DNA of 64,000 nt from Rhizobiaceae bacterium (GTDB lineage Bacteria > Pseudomonadota > Alphaproteobacteria > Rhizobiales > Rhizobiaceae), in NCBI GenBank assembly GCA_017644005.1, contig JAEPMJ010000001.1, positions 1 through 64,000 on the forward strand. The letters run 5' to 3'. Below, in pieces: positions 33,628 through 43,696 of this stretch. The translations under genes and the position numbers were made by a program. A model generated the notes under the pieces. It saw only the letters and a program-made list of their open reading frames with translations, ran no database searches and was not told where the DNA came from. The first letter of the stretch is position 1; each line of letters opens with the position of its first letter.

Positions 33628-36258
33628 ATGGTTGCCGATACCGGGCAGGTATTCCGTCTCGAGGACTATCGGGAAACGGACTACCTCATCCCCGAAACAC
33701 GGCTGACTTTCCAACTCGCGGCCAACCGGACACGGGTGATCGCCGAATTGACTATCGAACGGCGCGAGGGTGTAGCCGATGACACGCCGCTTGTTCTCGA
33801 CGGTGACGGGCTGGATCTCGCGGGGCTGGAAATCGACGGCACGCGCATCGACCTCGAAAGCGTGGAGGCTACTCCCGAGCGGCTTGCGCTCAAAACGCTA
33901 CCGCCGGCGCAGCGATTCAAGCTGCGTATCGAAACCGACGTCGACCCGGCGGCGAACAAGGCGCTGTCAGGCCTTTATCAGTCGAATGGTGTGTTTTGCA
34001 CTCAGTGCGAGGCTGAAGGGTTCCGACGCATCACCTACTTCCTCGACCGCCCTGACGTCTTGTCGGTCTATACCGTTCGCATAGAGGCCGACCGGGATGC
34101 CGCTCCGCTGCTTCTCTCGAACGGCAATCCTGTCGAACAGGGCGACCTGGGCGGCGGCAAACACTACGCCGTGTGGCACGATCCGCATCCGAAACCGTCA
34201 TATCTGTTCGCGCTCGTTGCCGGGGACCTCGGGCTGGTCGCCGACAGCTTCACCACTCGTTCGGGGCGCGAGGTGGCGCTCGGCATCTATGTCGAAAAAG
34301 GCAAGGAAACCCGCGCCGCATTCGCAATGGACGCACTGAAGCGTTCGATGCGCTGGGACGAGGAGCGGTTCGGGCGCGAATACGACCTCGATGTCTTCAA
34401 CATCGTCGCCGTTTCCGACTTCAACATGGGCGCGATGGAGAACAAGGGCCTCAACATCTTCAACGACAAGTATGTGCTTGCCGACAAGGAGACCGCGACA
34501 GACGCCGATTATGCGCGCATCGAGGCAATCATTGCGCATGAGTACTTCCACAATTGGACCGGCAACAGAATCACTTGCCGCGACTGGTTCCAGCTTTGCC
34601 TGAAGGAAGGCCTGACGGTTTACCGCGACCAGGAATTCACCGCCGACGAGCGTTCGCGCGCCGTCGAGCGCATCAGCGACGTGCGCACTTTGCGCGCGCA
34701 TCAGTTTCCGGAAGATCAGGGGCCGCTCGCGCATCCTGTGCGCCCGCGCCGCTACCGTGAAATCAACAATTTCTACACTGCGACCGTCTACGAAAAGGGT
34801 GCGGAGATCGTCCGCATGATCCGCACCATCCTCGGAGAGGACGGTTTCCGGAAAGGGATGGATCTCTATTTCGACCGCCACGACGGGCAGGCGGTTACGA
34901 TCGAGGATTTCATCGCAGCATTTGAAGATGCATCCGGCGCGGACCTTGCCCAGTTCGCGCTCTGGTACCATCAGGCCGGAACGCCGAATGTGGCGGTCAA
35001 CGCCTCCTACAATGCCGGTGCGCAGGAGTTCGTGCTCGAACTCGAACAGTCGGTTCCGCCGACCCCTTCAGAAAGCCGCAAGCGATTGATGCACATTCCG
35101 CTGGCGTTCGGGCTGGTGGGTCCCGGCGGTCAGGATATCGCCGCCGGCGAAACCGATGGCGGCATAATTCACCTGCACAAGCGCAAGCACACGGTGCGTT
35201 TCAAGGGCGTGGCAAACAGGCCGGTTCTGTCAATCAACCGCGGTTTTTCGGCGCCGGTCACGCTTACGGTGTCGCAGAATGACGGCGACCGCATGTATCT
35301 GGCCCGGCACGACAGCGATGCGTTTGCACGCTGGGAAGCACTCAATACGCTTTATCTGGAGACGCTGATCGCCGCCAGCAAAGCAGCCAAAGGCGGAAAA
35401 CCGGCAAAATTCGGCAAAGATCTGCTCGCAATCGCCGGCGAGATTGCTGCGGATGCGAGGCTCGATCCCGACTATCGCGCGCTCCTTCTTTCGCTGCCCT
35501 CGGAAACGGATATCGCGCGCGAGATCGGCTCCAATATCGATCCCGAAGCGATCCATCAGGCCAGACGCGGGCTGGCCGCGGCCATCGCGCAGCACAATCA
35601 CGAGCAATTCGCCCTACTGTATGCCGAGCTGGCGGACAGGGGAGCATATGTGCCCGACGCGGCCGGCAGCGGCAGGCGCGCGTTGCGCAACACGCTGCTC
35701 GACTATTGCAGTGCCGCAAGCGGCGCCCCCAAACTCGCCGCGGAACAATTCGGCGATGCGACAAACATGACGGACCGCGCCGCGGCGCTTGCCACGCTTG
35801 CGGACCGGTTCTCGACATCGCCGGAAACCGAAGCGGCCCTGCACGCATTCGAGACACGCTACAGAAACGATGCCATCGTGATGGACAAGTGGTTCCAGGT
35901 GCAGGCGATGATACCCGGGGCAGAAACGGTTGAGCGCGTTGCAAAGCTTGCCCGGCATCCGGGGTTCAGGATGGACAATCCAAACCGCGTCAGAGCGCTG
36001 ATCGGAGCATTTGCCAGCGCCAACCAGACCGCCTTCAACGCCGCCGACGGCAGCGGCTACACTTTTGTGGCCGATGCAATTCTGGCCGTCGAGACCCGGA
36101 ATCCGCAGGTTGCGGCCCGGCTTGCAACCGCATTCCGGTCATGGCGCTCGCTGGAGCCGGGCCGCCAGTCAAAGGCGCGCGAAACGCTCTCCCAAATTGC
36201 TGCAAAAGAGGGGCTTTCGCGCGATCTAGCCGACATCGTGCACCGCACGCTGGGGTGA
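33628..36258 (+). CDS. pepN: Aminopeptidase N
   Basis: An 876-residue M1 zinc aminopeptidase, cytoplasmic, removing N-terminal residues from peptides. Substrate motif GAMEN (NMGAMENKGLNIF), zinc site HEYFHNWTGNR with the distant Glu in LKEGLTVYRDQEF, and the DUF3458 Ig-like and helical C-terminal domains typical of the E. coli PepN type. GAGGTG precedes ATG 33628. The full family length is present. Confidence 0.96.
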   Translation: MVADTGQVFRLEDYRETDYLIPETRLTFQLAANRTRVIAELTIERREGVADDTPLVLDGDGLDLAGLEIDGTRIDLESVEATPERLALKTLPPAQRFKLRIETDVDPAANKALSGLYQSNGVFCTQCEAEGFRRITYFLDRPDVLSVYTVRIEADRDAAPLLLSNGNPVEQGDLGGGKHYAVWHDPHPKPSYLFALVAGDLGLVADSFTTRSGREVALGIYVEKGKETRAAFAMDALKRSMRWDEERFGREYDLDVFNIVAVSDFNMGAMENKGLNIFNDKYVLADKETATDADYARIEAIIAHEYFHNWTGNRITCRDWFQLCLKEGLTVYRDQEFTADERSRAVERISDVRTLRAHQFPEDQGPLAHPVRPRRYREINNFYTATVYEKGAEIVRMIRTILGEDGFRKGMDLYFDRHDGQAVTIEDFIAAFEDASGADLAQFALWYHQAGTPNVAVNASYNAGAQEFVLELEQSVPPTPSESRKRLMHIPLAFGLVGPGGQDIAAGETDGGIIHLHKRKHTVRFKGVANRPVLSINRGFSAPVTLTVSQNDGDRMYLARHDSDAFARWEALNTLYLETLIAASKAAKGGKPAKFGKDLLAIAGEIAADARLDPDYRALLLSLPSETDIAREIGSNIDPEAIHQARRGLAAAIAQHNHEQFALLYAELADRGAYVPDAAGSGRRALRNTLLDYCSAASGAPKLAAEQFGDATNMTDRAAALATLADRFSTSPETEAALHAFETRYRNDAIVMDKWFQVQAMIPGAETVERVAKLARHPGFRMDNPNRVRALIGAFASANQTAFNAADGSGYTFVADAILAVETRNPQVAARLATAFRSWRSLEPGRQSKARETLSQIAAKEGLSRDLADIVHRTLG

Positions 36259-36295
36259 CGGCGCAACAAAATTCGACGGCGGGGCTGGACAGCGC

Positions 36296-36325
36296 GAATC
36301 ACGTCTGATTCTTTAGGGACGATTC
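36296..36325. promoter_or_regulatory. Three GANTC (CcrM) sites upstream of the PleC-like kinase gene
   Basis: GAATC at 36296, GATTC at 36307 and GATTC at 36321, all within 30 bp and 57-86 bp before the kinase start. CcrM methylates GANTC in alphaproteobacteria and tunes cell-cycle promoters. The first two also form an inverted repeat. Confidence 0.45.
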
Positions 36326-36381
36326 GGGCGTAGGGGTAACCGGATCAGCTTTTTGGATCGGATTTGTGCGGAGAGCCTTCA

Positions 36382-38733
36382 ATGGCCAGAACGGACGCGT
36401 TGCGCGCGCCCGCTACAATAGCTGCTAACCTGTTGAGCGGAGCTCGGCGGGCAGAGTGCCGGCTCACGGGCAATGCCAAGATGATCGCAGCGCCAGCCTA
36501 TAAGCGCCTGCTGGCCGCCGAGCCGCTGTTCCGGCGCTCCATCCCCGCACTCATCATCATCTTTCTGCTGGTAATCGCCGCCTCGCGCGTCCTGTCGCTT
36601 GCAACATTGCGCGAAGACGTCGAGCGTGACGGCAAGGCGATGCTGGGATTGACGGCCAATGCAATCGCCATGGCGCTTGCAGCCAGGGACGACAGCGATC
36701 TGCCCTTTGCTTCCGCCGGTCAAAGCGTGATCGAGGCGCTGTCACGCGACGGGATGGAACGCAACGGTTACGTACTCGGTGTAACGGACAGCGAGTACGT
36801 TCTCACGGCGGCAAACAATGCGGGCCAAGCCTGGGTTGGCCTTGGCGTCGACGAGATCATCCGTGGCGGCCAGCCGCTGTTCATGTTTGGTGCCCGAGCC
36901 GGAGTTCTCGAGGTCGACATCGGCGGCTCAGTCTGGTTTGCCGCCCTTGACCGTTCCGGCGACGGAGGGGCAGGCATTGCCCTCGTCCAGCGGTCGACCG
37001 TGCTCGCCGGATGGCACAAGGTGGTGTCGCTTAACGTGACGCTGTTCGTTCTTACCTCATCGCTGCTGCTCATCATTCTTTATGCATATTTCGGTCAGGC
37101 GGCGCGGGCACAGGAAGCCGACAAGCTCTACGAAAAGGCCCACGACAGGGTCGATCTCGCCTTGGTGCGCGGGCGTTGCGGGTTATGGGACTGGGACATG
37201 TCGCGCGGGCGCATGTACTGGTCGCAGTCAATGTTCGACATGCTTGGATACGAACCCTGTGACGCAATGCTCTCATTCGGCGAAGTCGCCAAGATCATGC
37301 ATCCGGGCGATGGCAACCTGTTCGACTTCGCCAACCGGATCGTGTCACGCGAGACGGATCACATCGATCGGGTCTTTCGCATGCGCCATGCCGACGGGCA
37401 TTGGATCTGGATGCGTGCGCGCGCCCAGGTGGTCGATCCCGAGGCCTCCGATATCCACCTGGTCGGAATTGCACTCGACGTCTCCGAGCAGCGTGACCTC
37501 GCCGAGCGCTCCGAAGCAGCGGACATGCGGTTGAGAACGGCCATCGAGAGCATTACCGAATCCTTCGTGCTCTGGGACGCTTCCGACCGTCTGGTCATGT
37601 GCAATACCAAGTTCCAGCAGGATGCGGGATTGGCGGCATCGGAAGTGAGACCCGGCGTTGCGCGCGCGGAAATCGAAGAGCGAATGGCTGCCTTCGTGAC
37701 CGATCGCCGCCTGCCTAACCCGAGTGCAAACCGCGGCGGCTCCATTTACGAGCGCGAACTCGGCGACGGCAGGTGGATGCAGGTCAATGAGTTGAAGACG
37801 CGCGACGGCAGCACTGTCTCGGTCGGCACCGACATCACGCAGATCAAGCTGCATCAGGAGAAGCTTGTCGACAGCGAGCGCCGACTGATGGCGACGATTC
37901 ACGATCTCAGCCTGGCACGCAAGGCAGAAGAGCAGCGCGCGGCGGAGCTGGCTGAGTTGAACAAACACTGCATGCGCGAAACGGAGCGCGCGGAAGCTGC
38001 CAACCGTGCCAAATCGGAATTCCTCGCAAACATGTCGCACGAGTTGCGCACGCCGCTCAACGCGATCATCGGCTTCTCGGAGGTGATGCAGCAAAGCCTG
38101 TTCGGACCGCTCGGTTCGGAAAAATACGAAGGCTATGCCCGCGACATCAACACCAGCGGCACCTATCTTCTGGGCGTCATCAACGACATTCTCGACATGT
38201 CGAAGATCGAGGCGGGGCAGTTTTCGATCGAACGGGAGGCGATCGATCTCAGACCCCTTATCCTGGAGACAGTCCGTGTGGTCGCTCTGCAGGCGGAGGA
38301 AAAGGGCATCACGATCGACACGCAGGTGTCGAGCAAACTTCAGCTCGATGCCGACCGCCGCTCGGCGAAGCAGATCGTCATCAACCTGCTTTCAAACGCT
38401 GTAAAATTCACCGGCGAAGGCGGACGGGTTCTGCTGCGCGCCCGCGCTATTGGCAAAACTGTCGTGCTGTCGATCGAGGACAATGGCTGCGGTATCCCCA
38501 GGGATGCGCTCAAGAATCTTGGACGGCCTTTTGAACAGGTCCAGAACCAGTTCACCAAATCGCATACGGGCTCAGGGCTGGGTCTGGCCATCTCGCGATC
38601 ACTGGCGGAACTGCACGGTGGCGCATTGAAAATCCGCTCAACCGAGGGAGTGGGTACCATCGTCTCGGTACGGCTGCCTTCGCGCAGGAAACGCGTCGCG
38701 TCGCGCGCCAAGCCGGCGAAGAAAGCCGCGTAG
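36382..38733 (+). CDS. pleC: PleC/PdhS-family PAS sensor histidine kinase
   Basis: A 783-residue membrane kinase: two transmembrane helices (ALIIIFLLVIAASRVLSL and LFVLTSSLLLIILYAYF) flank a periplasmic sensor, followed by PAS domains (GLWDWDMSRGRMYWS; SFVLWDASDRLVMCN), and a HisKA domain with ANMSHELRTPLNAIIGFSEVM and VINDILDMSKIEAG, then HATPase motifs (VINLLSNAVKF, DNGCGI, GSGLGLAI). The HisKA sequence is typical of kinases acting on DivK/PleD. The neighbourhood (pepN upstream, glnE and degP downstream) recalls the Sinorhizobium pleC-like gene, but the orthology call is inference. It may control the cell-division/CtrA pathway. GGAG lies 9 nt before ATG 36382. Confidence 0.78.
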   Translation: MARTDALRAPATIAANLLSGARRAECRLTGNAKMIAAPAYKRLLAAEPLFRRSIPALIIIFLLVIAASRVLSLATLREDVERDGKAMLGLTANAIAMALAARDDSDLPFASAGQSVIEALSRDGMERNGYVLGVTDSEYVLTAANNAGQAWVGLGVDEIIRGGQPLFMFGARAGVLEVDIGGSVWFAALDRSGDGGAGIALVQRSTVLAGWHKVVSLNVTLFVLTSSLLLIILYAYFGQAARAQEADKLYEKAHDRVDLALVRGRCGLWDWDMSRGRMYWSQSMFDMLGYEPCDAMLSFGEVAKIMHPGDGNLFDFANRIVSRETDHIDRVFRMRHADGHWIWMRARAQVVDPEASDIHLVGIALDVSEQRDLAERSEAADMRLRTAIESITESFVLWDASDRLVMCNTKFQQDAGLAASEVRPGVARAEIEERMAAFVTDRRLPNPSANRGGSIYERELGDGRWMQVNELKTRDGSTVSVGTDITQIKLHQEKLVDSERRLMATIHDLSLARKAEEQRAAELAELNKHCMRETERAEAANRAKSEFLANMSHELRTPLNAIIGFSEVMQQSLFGPLGSEKYEGYARDINTSGTYLLGVINDILDMSKIEAGQFSIEREAIDLRPLILETVRVVALQAEEKGITIDTQVSSKLQLDADRRSAKQIVINLLSNAVKFTGEGGRVLLRARAIGKTVVLSIEDNGCGIPRDALKNLGRPFEQVQNQFTKSHTGSGLGLAISRSLAELHGGALKIRSTEGVGTIVSVRLPSRRKRVASRAKPAKKAA

Positions 38734-38740
38734 CTAAGAG

Positions 38741-38770
38741 TGCCCTGCCCGGCAGGCGCCGGACAGGGCA
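38741..38770. terminator. Strong hairpin between convergent genes
   Basis: TGCCCTG-C-CCGGC-AGGC-GCCGG-A-CAGGGCA: 12 paired bases with one mismatch and a 4-nt loop, between the kinase and EF-hand stops. No T-run; probably a bidirectional terminator. Confidence 0.5.
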
Positions 38771-38777
38771 GTTCGGC

Positions 38778-39233
38778 CTAGTCGCGGCGGCGGCGCTCGC
38801 GATTGCCGCGGTCACGGCGCCGAAGTTCATCCTCGGCCACCACGCCATCGTCATTGCGGTCCATCAGGGCGAACACCTTGCGCTGGTGGGTCTCGATCTC
38901 CGAAAGAGACAGCACGCCATCATCATCGGTATCAAACCGCTCGACCATGCGCTTCGCCCGCCTGTGCTCGCGCTGACGCTGCATCTCGGCGGCGATCTCT
39001 TCGACCGTCAGCGAACCATCCGAGTTCGCATCTGCGTCAGCGAAGCCCATGCGCTCGCTCATCGCGGCCGCGAATTCCTCGAAGGTGACGTCGCCGCTGT
39101 CGTCTGTGTCAGCTCGCTCGAACTCGAACCCGCCTTGGTGGTGGCGCCGCGGCCCCTCCTTGGCATAGGCCACCGAGCCTGCCATTCCGGCGAGAGTTGC
39201 AAAGGCGATTGCCAATTTGACTGATTTTCTCAT
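38778..39233 (-). CDS. Secreted EF-hand protein
   Basis: A 151-residue exported calcium-binding protein: signal peptide (ends SVAYA), then four EF-hand loops with DxDxDG spacing: DTDDSGDVTFEEF, DANSDGSLTVEEI, DTDDDGVLSLSEI and DRNDDGVVAEDEL. The C terminus is strongly basic (RRRDRGNRERRRRD). Calmodulin-like calcium sensing in the periplasm is expected; partners are unknown. Confidence 0.9.
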   Translation of the reverse strand: MRKSVKLAIAFATLAGMAGSVAYAKEGPRRHHQGGFEFERADTDDSGDVTFEEFAAAMSERMGFADADANSDGSLTVEEIAAEMQRQREHRRAKRMVERFDTDDDGVLSLSEIETHQRKVFALMDRNDDGVVAEDELRRRDRGNRERRRRD

Positions 39234-39299
39234 GTCATTGCTCCATGCATCGAAAACCCCCGATGCAGTTCGAAAAGACTGGTTGCGCTTCCCATCGCG

Positions 39300-42263
39300 T
39301 CAACCCGTCTTCCCACGCAGCAGCCGGTCGAAATGGGCTTCGACCTTCCGCGACGTTTCTTCGACATGGCTTTGAAGGACAGCCATGTCGGGCAAATCGG
39401 TGCTGGCCAGCATCAGATCGGCAAGGCCGGGCGGCACATCCTCCGGTTCGAGCGGACCAGTGAGACAAATCCGGATAATCTGAGATAGCGTTGTGTAGAG
39501 GCCGTGTGCCGCGGCAAGATCAGCACGGGTCTGTTCGTCCGCGAATGCATCGCGCAGCCGCGACAATGTCTCGATGGTCGACGGCTGGCGCTGTTCTGTG
39601 TCGACCTGCCCGGTGAGCGTCGCAACCTGCGCAACAAATTCCAGATCGATAAGGCCGCCCGGTATGAGCTTGATGTCCCAGTCGTCGCGCGGCGGCTTTT
39701 CCTCTGCGATCAGCTTACGCATTTCTCCGGCTTCATGCCGGATTCTTGCGGCGTCGCGCGCCAACCCGAGGACCGCCTCTATCTCCGCCTCGACACGCGC
39801 GGCCAGCGCGGGGTCGCCGGCGACGATGCGGGCACGGGTCAGCGCCATGTGTTCCCAGGTTTCGGCCTGCTCCCTCTGATATTTGCCGAACGCGTCGACA
39901 TGCGTTGCCACCGGGCCCTTGTTGCCTGAGGGGCGCAGCCGCAAATCGAGTTCGTAGAGCACGCCCTCGGCGGTCGGAGCCGACACTGCGGCAATGAGAC
40001 GCTGTGTCAGCCGGGCAAAATAATGCGCTGGCGCCAGTTCCTTTTCGCCCGTGGAATACTCAGCGTCGGCATCATGTTCGTAAAGCAGGATTAGATCGAC
40101 GTCGGAGCCGGCGGTGAGCTCGCGGCTGCCGAGCTTGCCCATGCCGAGCACGACGATTCGCCCCCCGGCAACCGTGCCATGTCGCTGCGCAAACTCAGCC
40201 ATTACCGCATCAAGCGCGGCCGCTATCGTCAGGTCGGCGAGATCGGAAAAGGCCTTGCCGGCGCGCGAGGAATCGATCGCCCCCGTCAGCAAGCGCATAC
40301 CGATCAGGAACTTCTGTTCGGCAGCGAAGACACGCAGACGGTCAAGAATCTCCTCGTGCAGCGTCGCACCCTGCAGGAACGCCGTCAGCCGCTCATTGAG
40401 GTAAGCCTTGCTGGGCAGTTCGGAGAGCAATGCCGGGTCAAGCAGGCCGTCGAAGACATGGGGACGGCGGGTAATGATGGCCGCCAGGCGCGGTGCGGCG
40501 CCCATGATGGTGGCGAGCAGCTTCAACAGGCCCGGATTGGAATGCAGCAGCGAAAAGAGCTGAATACCGGCTGGCAAGCCGCCAAGGAACTCATCGAAGC
40601 GAAGCAGTGCTTCGTCGGCCCGGCGCGTGCCGCCAAAGGCCTGCAACAGTGCCGGCGTGAGCTCGGTGAGCCTCTCGCGCGCTTCCGCTGACTGGGTCGC
40701 GCGGTAGCGGCCGTAGTGCCAGGTGCGGATGACGCGGCTGATATCGCTCGGACGATCGAAACCCAGTTCGGCCAATGTTTCGAGCGTTCCGGGATCATCA
40801 CCTTCGCCGGTGAAGACCAGATTGCCGATCCCAGACGATAGCTGCGGCGCGGTTTCGAACAGGGCGGCATAGTGGCTTTCAACAAGCTTCAGCGCCTTGC
40901 GGAATACATCTGAAAACGCCTCGGCATTTCGGTAACCCAACAGGCGCGCGACACGCTCAAGCCCCTCATCGTCTTCGGGCAGGGTGTGCGTTTGTTCATC
41001 TGCGACGATCTGGATTGCGTGTTCGACATCTCGCAGAAACCAGTACTGGCTGGTCAGGGTCTCGGCCGCTTCGTCGCTGATCCAGCCGCGCTCTGCCAGA
41101 ACCTTGAGCATTGCGGTCGTTTCGCGCCCGCGCAATTCAGGGAAGCGGCCGCCGGCAATCAGCTGCTGCGTCTGCACGAAAAACTCGATTTCGCGAATGC
41201 CGCCGCGCCCCAGCTTGACGTTGTGGCCGCGCACGGCAATCTCGCCGAAGCCCTTGTGGGCATGTATCTGCCGCTTGATGGAATGGACATCGGCAATCGC
41301 CGCGTAGTCAAGATATTTGCGCCAGACGTAGGGCCGCAGTTCGGCCAGAAAGGCCTCGCCAGCCTTGCGGTCGCCGGCAATCGCGCGCGCCTTGATCATT
41401 GCGGCGCGTTCCCAGTTCTGGCCGCGGCTTTCGTAATAATGAAGTGCGGCTTCCACCGGGATCGCCAGCGGCGTCGAACCCGGATCCGGCCTCAACCTCA
41501 AGTCGGTACGGAACACATAACCGTGCTCCGTGCGGTCCTGCAGGATGCGCACCAGCTGCCGCGTCATGCGAACAAAGTGGTCCGCACTTTCGTAGCTGTC
41601 GACGATGGCCGGGGCGTTTGGATCGAAGAAGACGATCAGATCGATGTCCGACGAGAAATTCAGCTCACATGCGCCAAGCTTGCCCATGCCGAGCACGATC
41701 CAGCCGCTCCCCTTTTCCGGGTCTGACGGGTCGGGCAACTGCAGCTTGCCGGCCTTGTGCGCCTGGCGAAGGAGGAAGCGAATGGCGGCACCGACACAAT
41801 TGTCTGCCAGCCGGCTGAGACGGGTGGCTGTTTCGTGCGCCTCGACTTCGCCAGCGAGATTGCCCAGCGCGATCAGCACATGCGCTTCGCGTTTGAGGAC
41901 GCGTAGACCGCGCATCAGGCCGGTTTCGGTGAGATCGTCAGAGTCGGCCAGCGCGCCGATCTCGGCATCGATGGCCGCCAGCCGCATCGCAACATTGCAC
42001 TCGAACAGCCGTTCCAGAACGGATGGGTCGCGCTTCAAACAGCCGCGCAGAAAAGGTGACAGGTCCATGGCCGCCGAGATGAAATCGGCGAGGGGGTCCG
42101 CGCCGGCCAGCAAAGCCACGACCTTCCCGGCACCGGCGTCGCCGGCAGCCTCGGCAAGGTCTTCGCGCTGTTCTTTTGCATTGTCGGCATCGAGCGGGCG
42201 TAACACCTTGGCCGGAGCCCCAAACCAGACACTCTGCTGCTGCTTCTCGCGAGCCGAACTCAC
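39300..42263 (-). CDS. glnE: Bifunctional glutamine synthetase adenylyltransferase/adenylyl-removing enzyme
   Basis: A 987-residue GlnE that adenylylates and de-adenylylates glutamine synthetase in response to PII, controlling ammonia assimilation. Both nucleotidyltransferase modules are present: ELNFSSDIDLIVFF in the N half and GMGKLGSRELTAGSDVDLILLY in the C half, each with the GS-D-D-L metal motif. Linker and C-terminal helical (GlnD_UR_UTase-like) segments are as expected. Its start overlaps the kinase stop by 4 bp (ATGA), so it is the last gene of the two-component operon. Confidence 0.96.
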   Translation of the reverse strand: MSSAREKQQQSVWFGAPAKVLRPLDADNAKEQREDLAEAAGDAGAGKVVALLAGADPLADFISAAMDLSPFLRGCLKRDPSVLERLFECNVAMRLAAIDAEIGALADSDDLTETGLMRGLRVLKREAHVLIALGNLAGEVEAHETATRLSRLADNCVGAAIRFLLRQAHKAGKLQLPDPSDPEKGSGWIVLGMGKLGACELNFSSDIDLIVFFDPNAPAIVDSYESADHFVRMTRQLVRILQDRTEHGYVFRTDLRLRPDPGSTPLAIPVEAALHYYESRGQNWERAAMIKARAIAGDRKAGEAFLAELRPYVWRKYLDYAAIADVHSIKRQIHAHKGFGEIAVRGHNVKLGRGGIREIEFFVQTQQLIAGGRFPELRGRETTAMLKVLAERGWISDEAAETLTSQYWFLRDVEHAIQIVADEQTHTLPEDDEGLERVARLLGYRNAEAFSDVFRKALKLVESHYAALFETAPQLSSGIGNLVFTGEGDDPGTLETLAELGFDRPSDISRVIRTWHYGRYRATQSAEARERLTELTPALLQAFGGTRRADEALLRFDEFLGGLPAGIQLFSLLHSNPGLLKLLATIMGAAPRLAAIITRRPHVFDGLLDPALLSELPSKAYLNERLTAFLQGATLHEEILDRLRVFAAEQKFLIGMRLLTGAIDSSRAGKAFSDLADLTIAAALDAVMAEFAQRHGTVAGGRIVVLGMGKLGSRELTAGSDVDLILLYEHDADAEYSTGEKELAPAHYFARLTQRLIAAVSAPTAEGVLYELDLRLRPSGNKGPVATHVDAFGKYQREQAETWEHMALTRARIVAGDPALAARVEAEIEAVLGLARDAARIRHEAGEMRKLIAEEKPPRDDWDIKLIPGGLIDLEFVAQVATLTGQVDTEQRQPSTIETLSRLRDAFADEQTRADLAAAHGLYTTLSQIIRICLTGPLEPEDVPPGLADLMLASTDLPDMAVLQSHVEETSRKVEAHFDRLLRGKTG

Positions 42264-43696
42264 TTTGATTTTCCGCTTCGGGGGAACGCCATCTTGACCT
42301 CCAGGCCGGGATCGCCATCGCCAAGCAAGAGTTCTCCGTGATGGAACATCATCACAGCCTTGGCAAGGCTCAGGCCGAGCCCGGCGCCGGGCATGCTGCG
42401 ACTTTCTTCAAGCCGCACGAAACGCTCGGTCGCGCGTTCCCTTTCAGCCTCCGGAATGCCGGGGCCATTGTCGCGCACCGACAGCACCACATTGGTTCCC
42501 TCCGCCTTCAGGCCGACCGAAACCTGCGGCGTGTCATTTGCATTGGCTGAATATTTGATCGCATTGTCGACGATATTCGACAGGGCCTGGCCGATCAGCT
42601 CGCGATTGCCGAAGATCACTGCCTCATCATCAATGGAGGCGGACAAAACGACACCCTGATCTTCAGCCAGCGGCTCGTAGAGTTCGACGACGTCGCGCAC
42701 GGTTTCCGCCAGATTGACCTCGGTTGTCGCCTCGGTCGACTTGCCCGCCTCGAGCCTGGAGATCATCAAAATAGCGTTGAATGTCCTGATGAGCTGGTCG
42801 GACTCTGCGATCGTGGCTTCCAGTGCCTCGCGATATTCGCGCGTGGAGCGTTTGCCGCCGAGCACCGACTCTGCGCGGTTGCGCAGCCGCGTCAGCGGCG
42901 TCTTCAGATCGTGGGCAATGTTGTCGGAGACCTGTTTCAATCCCTCGTTCAGACGCGCGATGCGGCCAAGCATGGAATTGAGGTTCTCCGACAAGCGGTC
43001 GAATTCGTCGCCGGAACCGGAAACCGGCAGCCGGCCGTTCAGGTCACCGCCCATGATACGGCGGCTCGCTTCCGAGAGGTTGTCGATGCGCTTCAGCGCC
43101 CGGCGGCCAACGAAGAACCAGATCAGAAAGGCTCCAATGCCCATCATCGCCAGCGCCACGACCATTGATCTCCGGACGATGTCGTTAAAGCGTTGCGGCT
43201 CGACCAGGTCGCGACCGACAAGCACCAGCATCTGGTTCGGCAGCTTGAAGACCATCGCCAACGCGCTGTGACGCGGCGTACGGTCGGAACGGCCTGCCCC
43301 CTCCCCGGCAAGGAGGTTGGAACGCTCCCCATAACGCCGATAGAGAAATGGCCGCTCCGTCCAGCCGACATTGTCGATGACGCCTGGTTCGAGGCTTTCG
43401 ACATTGCCCGAGAGAATACGGCCATTGGGATCGGCGATGAGATAGAGGTTCGCGCCTGGCTGCCGTGCGCGCTGCTCCACGACCCGCACGAGATGCGGCA
43501 GTCCACCGCGCCGATAGGCGCCCGCCAGCCCGGCGACCTCCTCGCTGATTGTGCCGCGCGTTTGCGCTACCAACATGCGCGAAGAAAGCGACGTCATGTA
43601 GACAACAAGCACAACCGCACAGGCGGTAAACAACACGAGATAGAGCGCGGTCAGCCGCGCTGCCGTGGTCTTCATGATCGCTGGAAGGCGAGGCAT
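42260..43696 (-). CDS. Two-component sensor histidine kinase
   Basis: A 478-residue classic membrane kinase: N-terminal transmembrane helix (LYLVLFTACAVVLVVYM), periplasmic domain ~130 residues, second helix (VVALAMMGIGAFLIWFFVG), HAMP, HisKA box DNIAHDLKTPLTRLRN (His) and HATPase motifs (IVDNAIKYS, DNGPGIP, GAGLGLSLA). The ATG at 43696 overlaps the regulator stop; an internal ATG 43675 is an alternative. It pairs with the response regulator next to it. The proteins just downstream of degP suggest an envelope-stress system, but the signal is unknown. Confidence 0.9.
   Translation of the reverse strand: MPRLPAIMKTTAARLTALYLVLFTACAVVLVVYMTSLSSRMLVAQTRGTISEEVAGLAGAYRRGGLPHLVRVVEQRARQPGANLYLIADPNGRILSGNVESLEPGVIDNVGWTERPFLYRRYGERSNLLAGEGAGRSDRTPRHSALAMVFKLPNQMLVLVGRDLVEPQRFNDIVRRSMVVALAMMGIGAFLIWFFVGRRALKRIDNLSEASRRIMGGDLNGRLPVSGSGDEFDRLSENLNSMLGRIARLNEGLKQVSDNIAHDLKTPLTRLRNRAESVLGGKRSTREYREALEATIAESDQLIRTFNAILMISRLEAGKSTEATTEVNLAETVRDVVELYEPLAEDQGVVLSASIDDEAVIFGNRELIGQALSNIVDNAIKYSANANDTPQVSVGLKAEGTNVVLSVRDNGPGIPEAERERATERFVRLEESRSMPGAGLGLSLAKAVMMFHHGELLLGDGDPGLEVKMAFPRSGKSK

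Noticed and set aside
31973..33706. 577-codon plus-strand frame opposite the CoxL-like gene
   Set aside because: Shadow; no recognizable domain, and it would overlap pepN.
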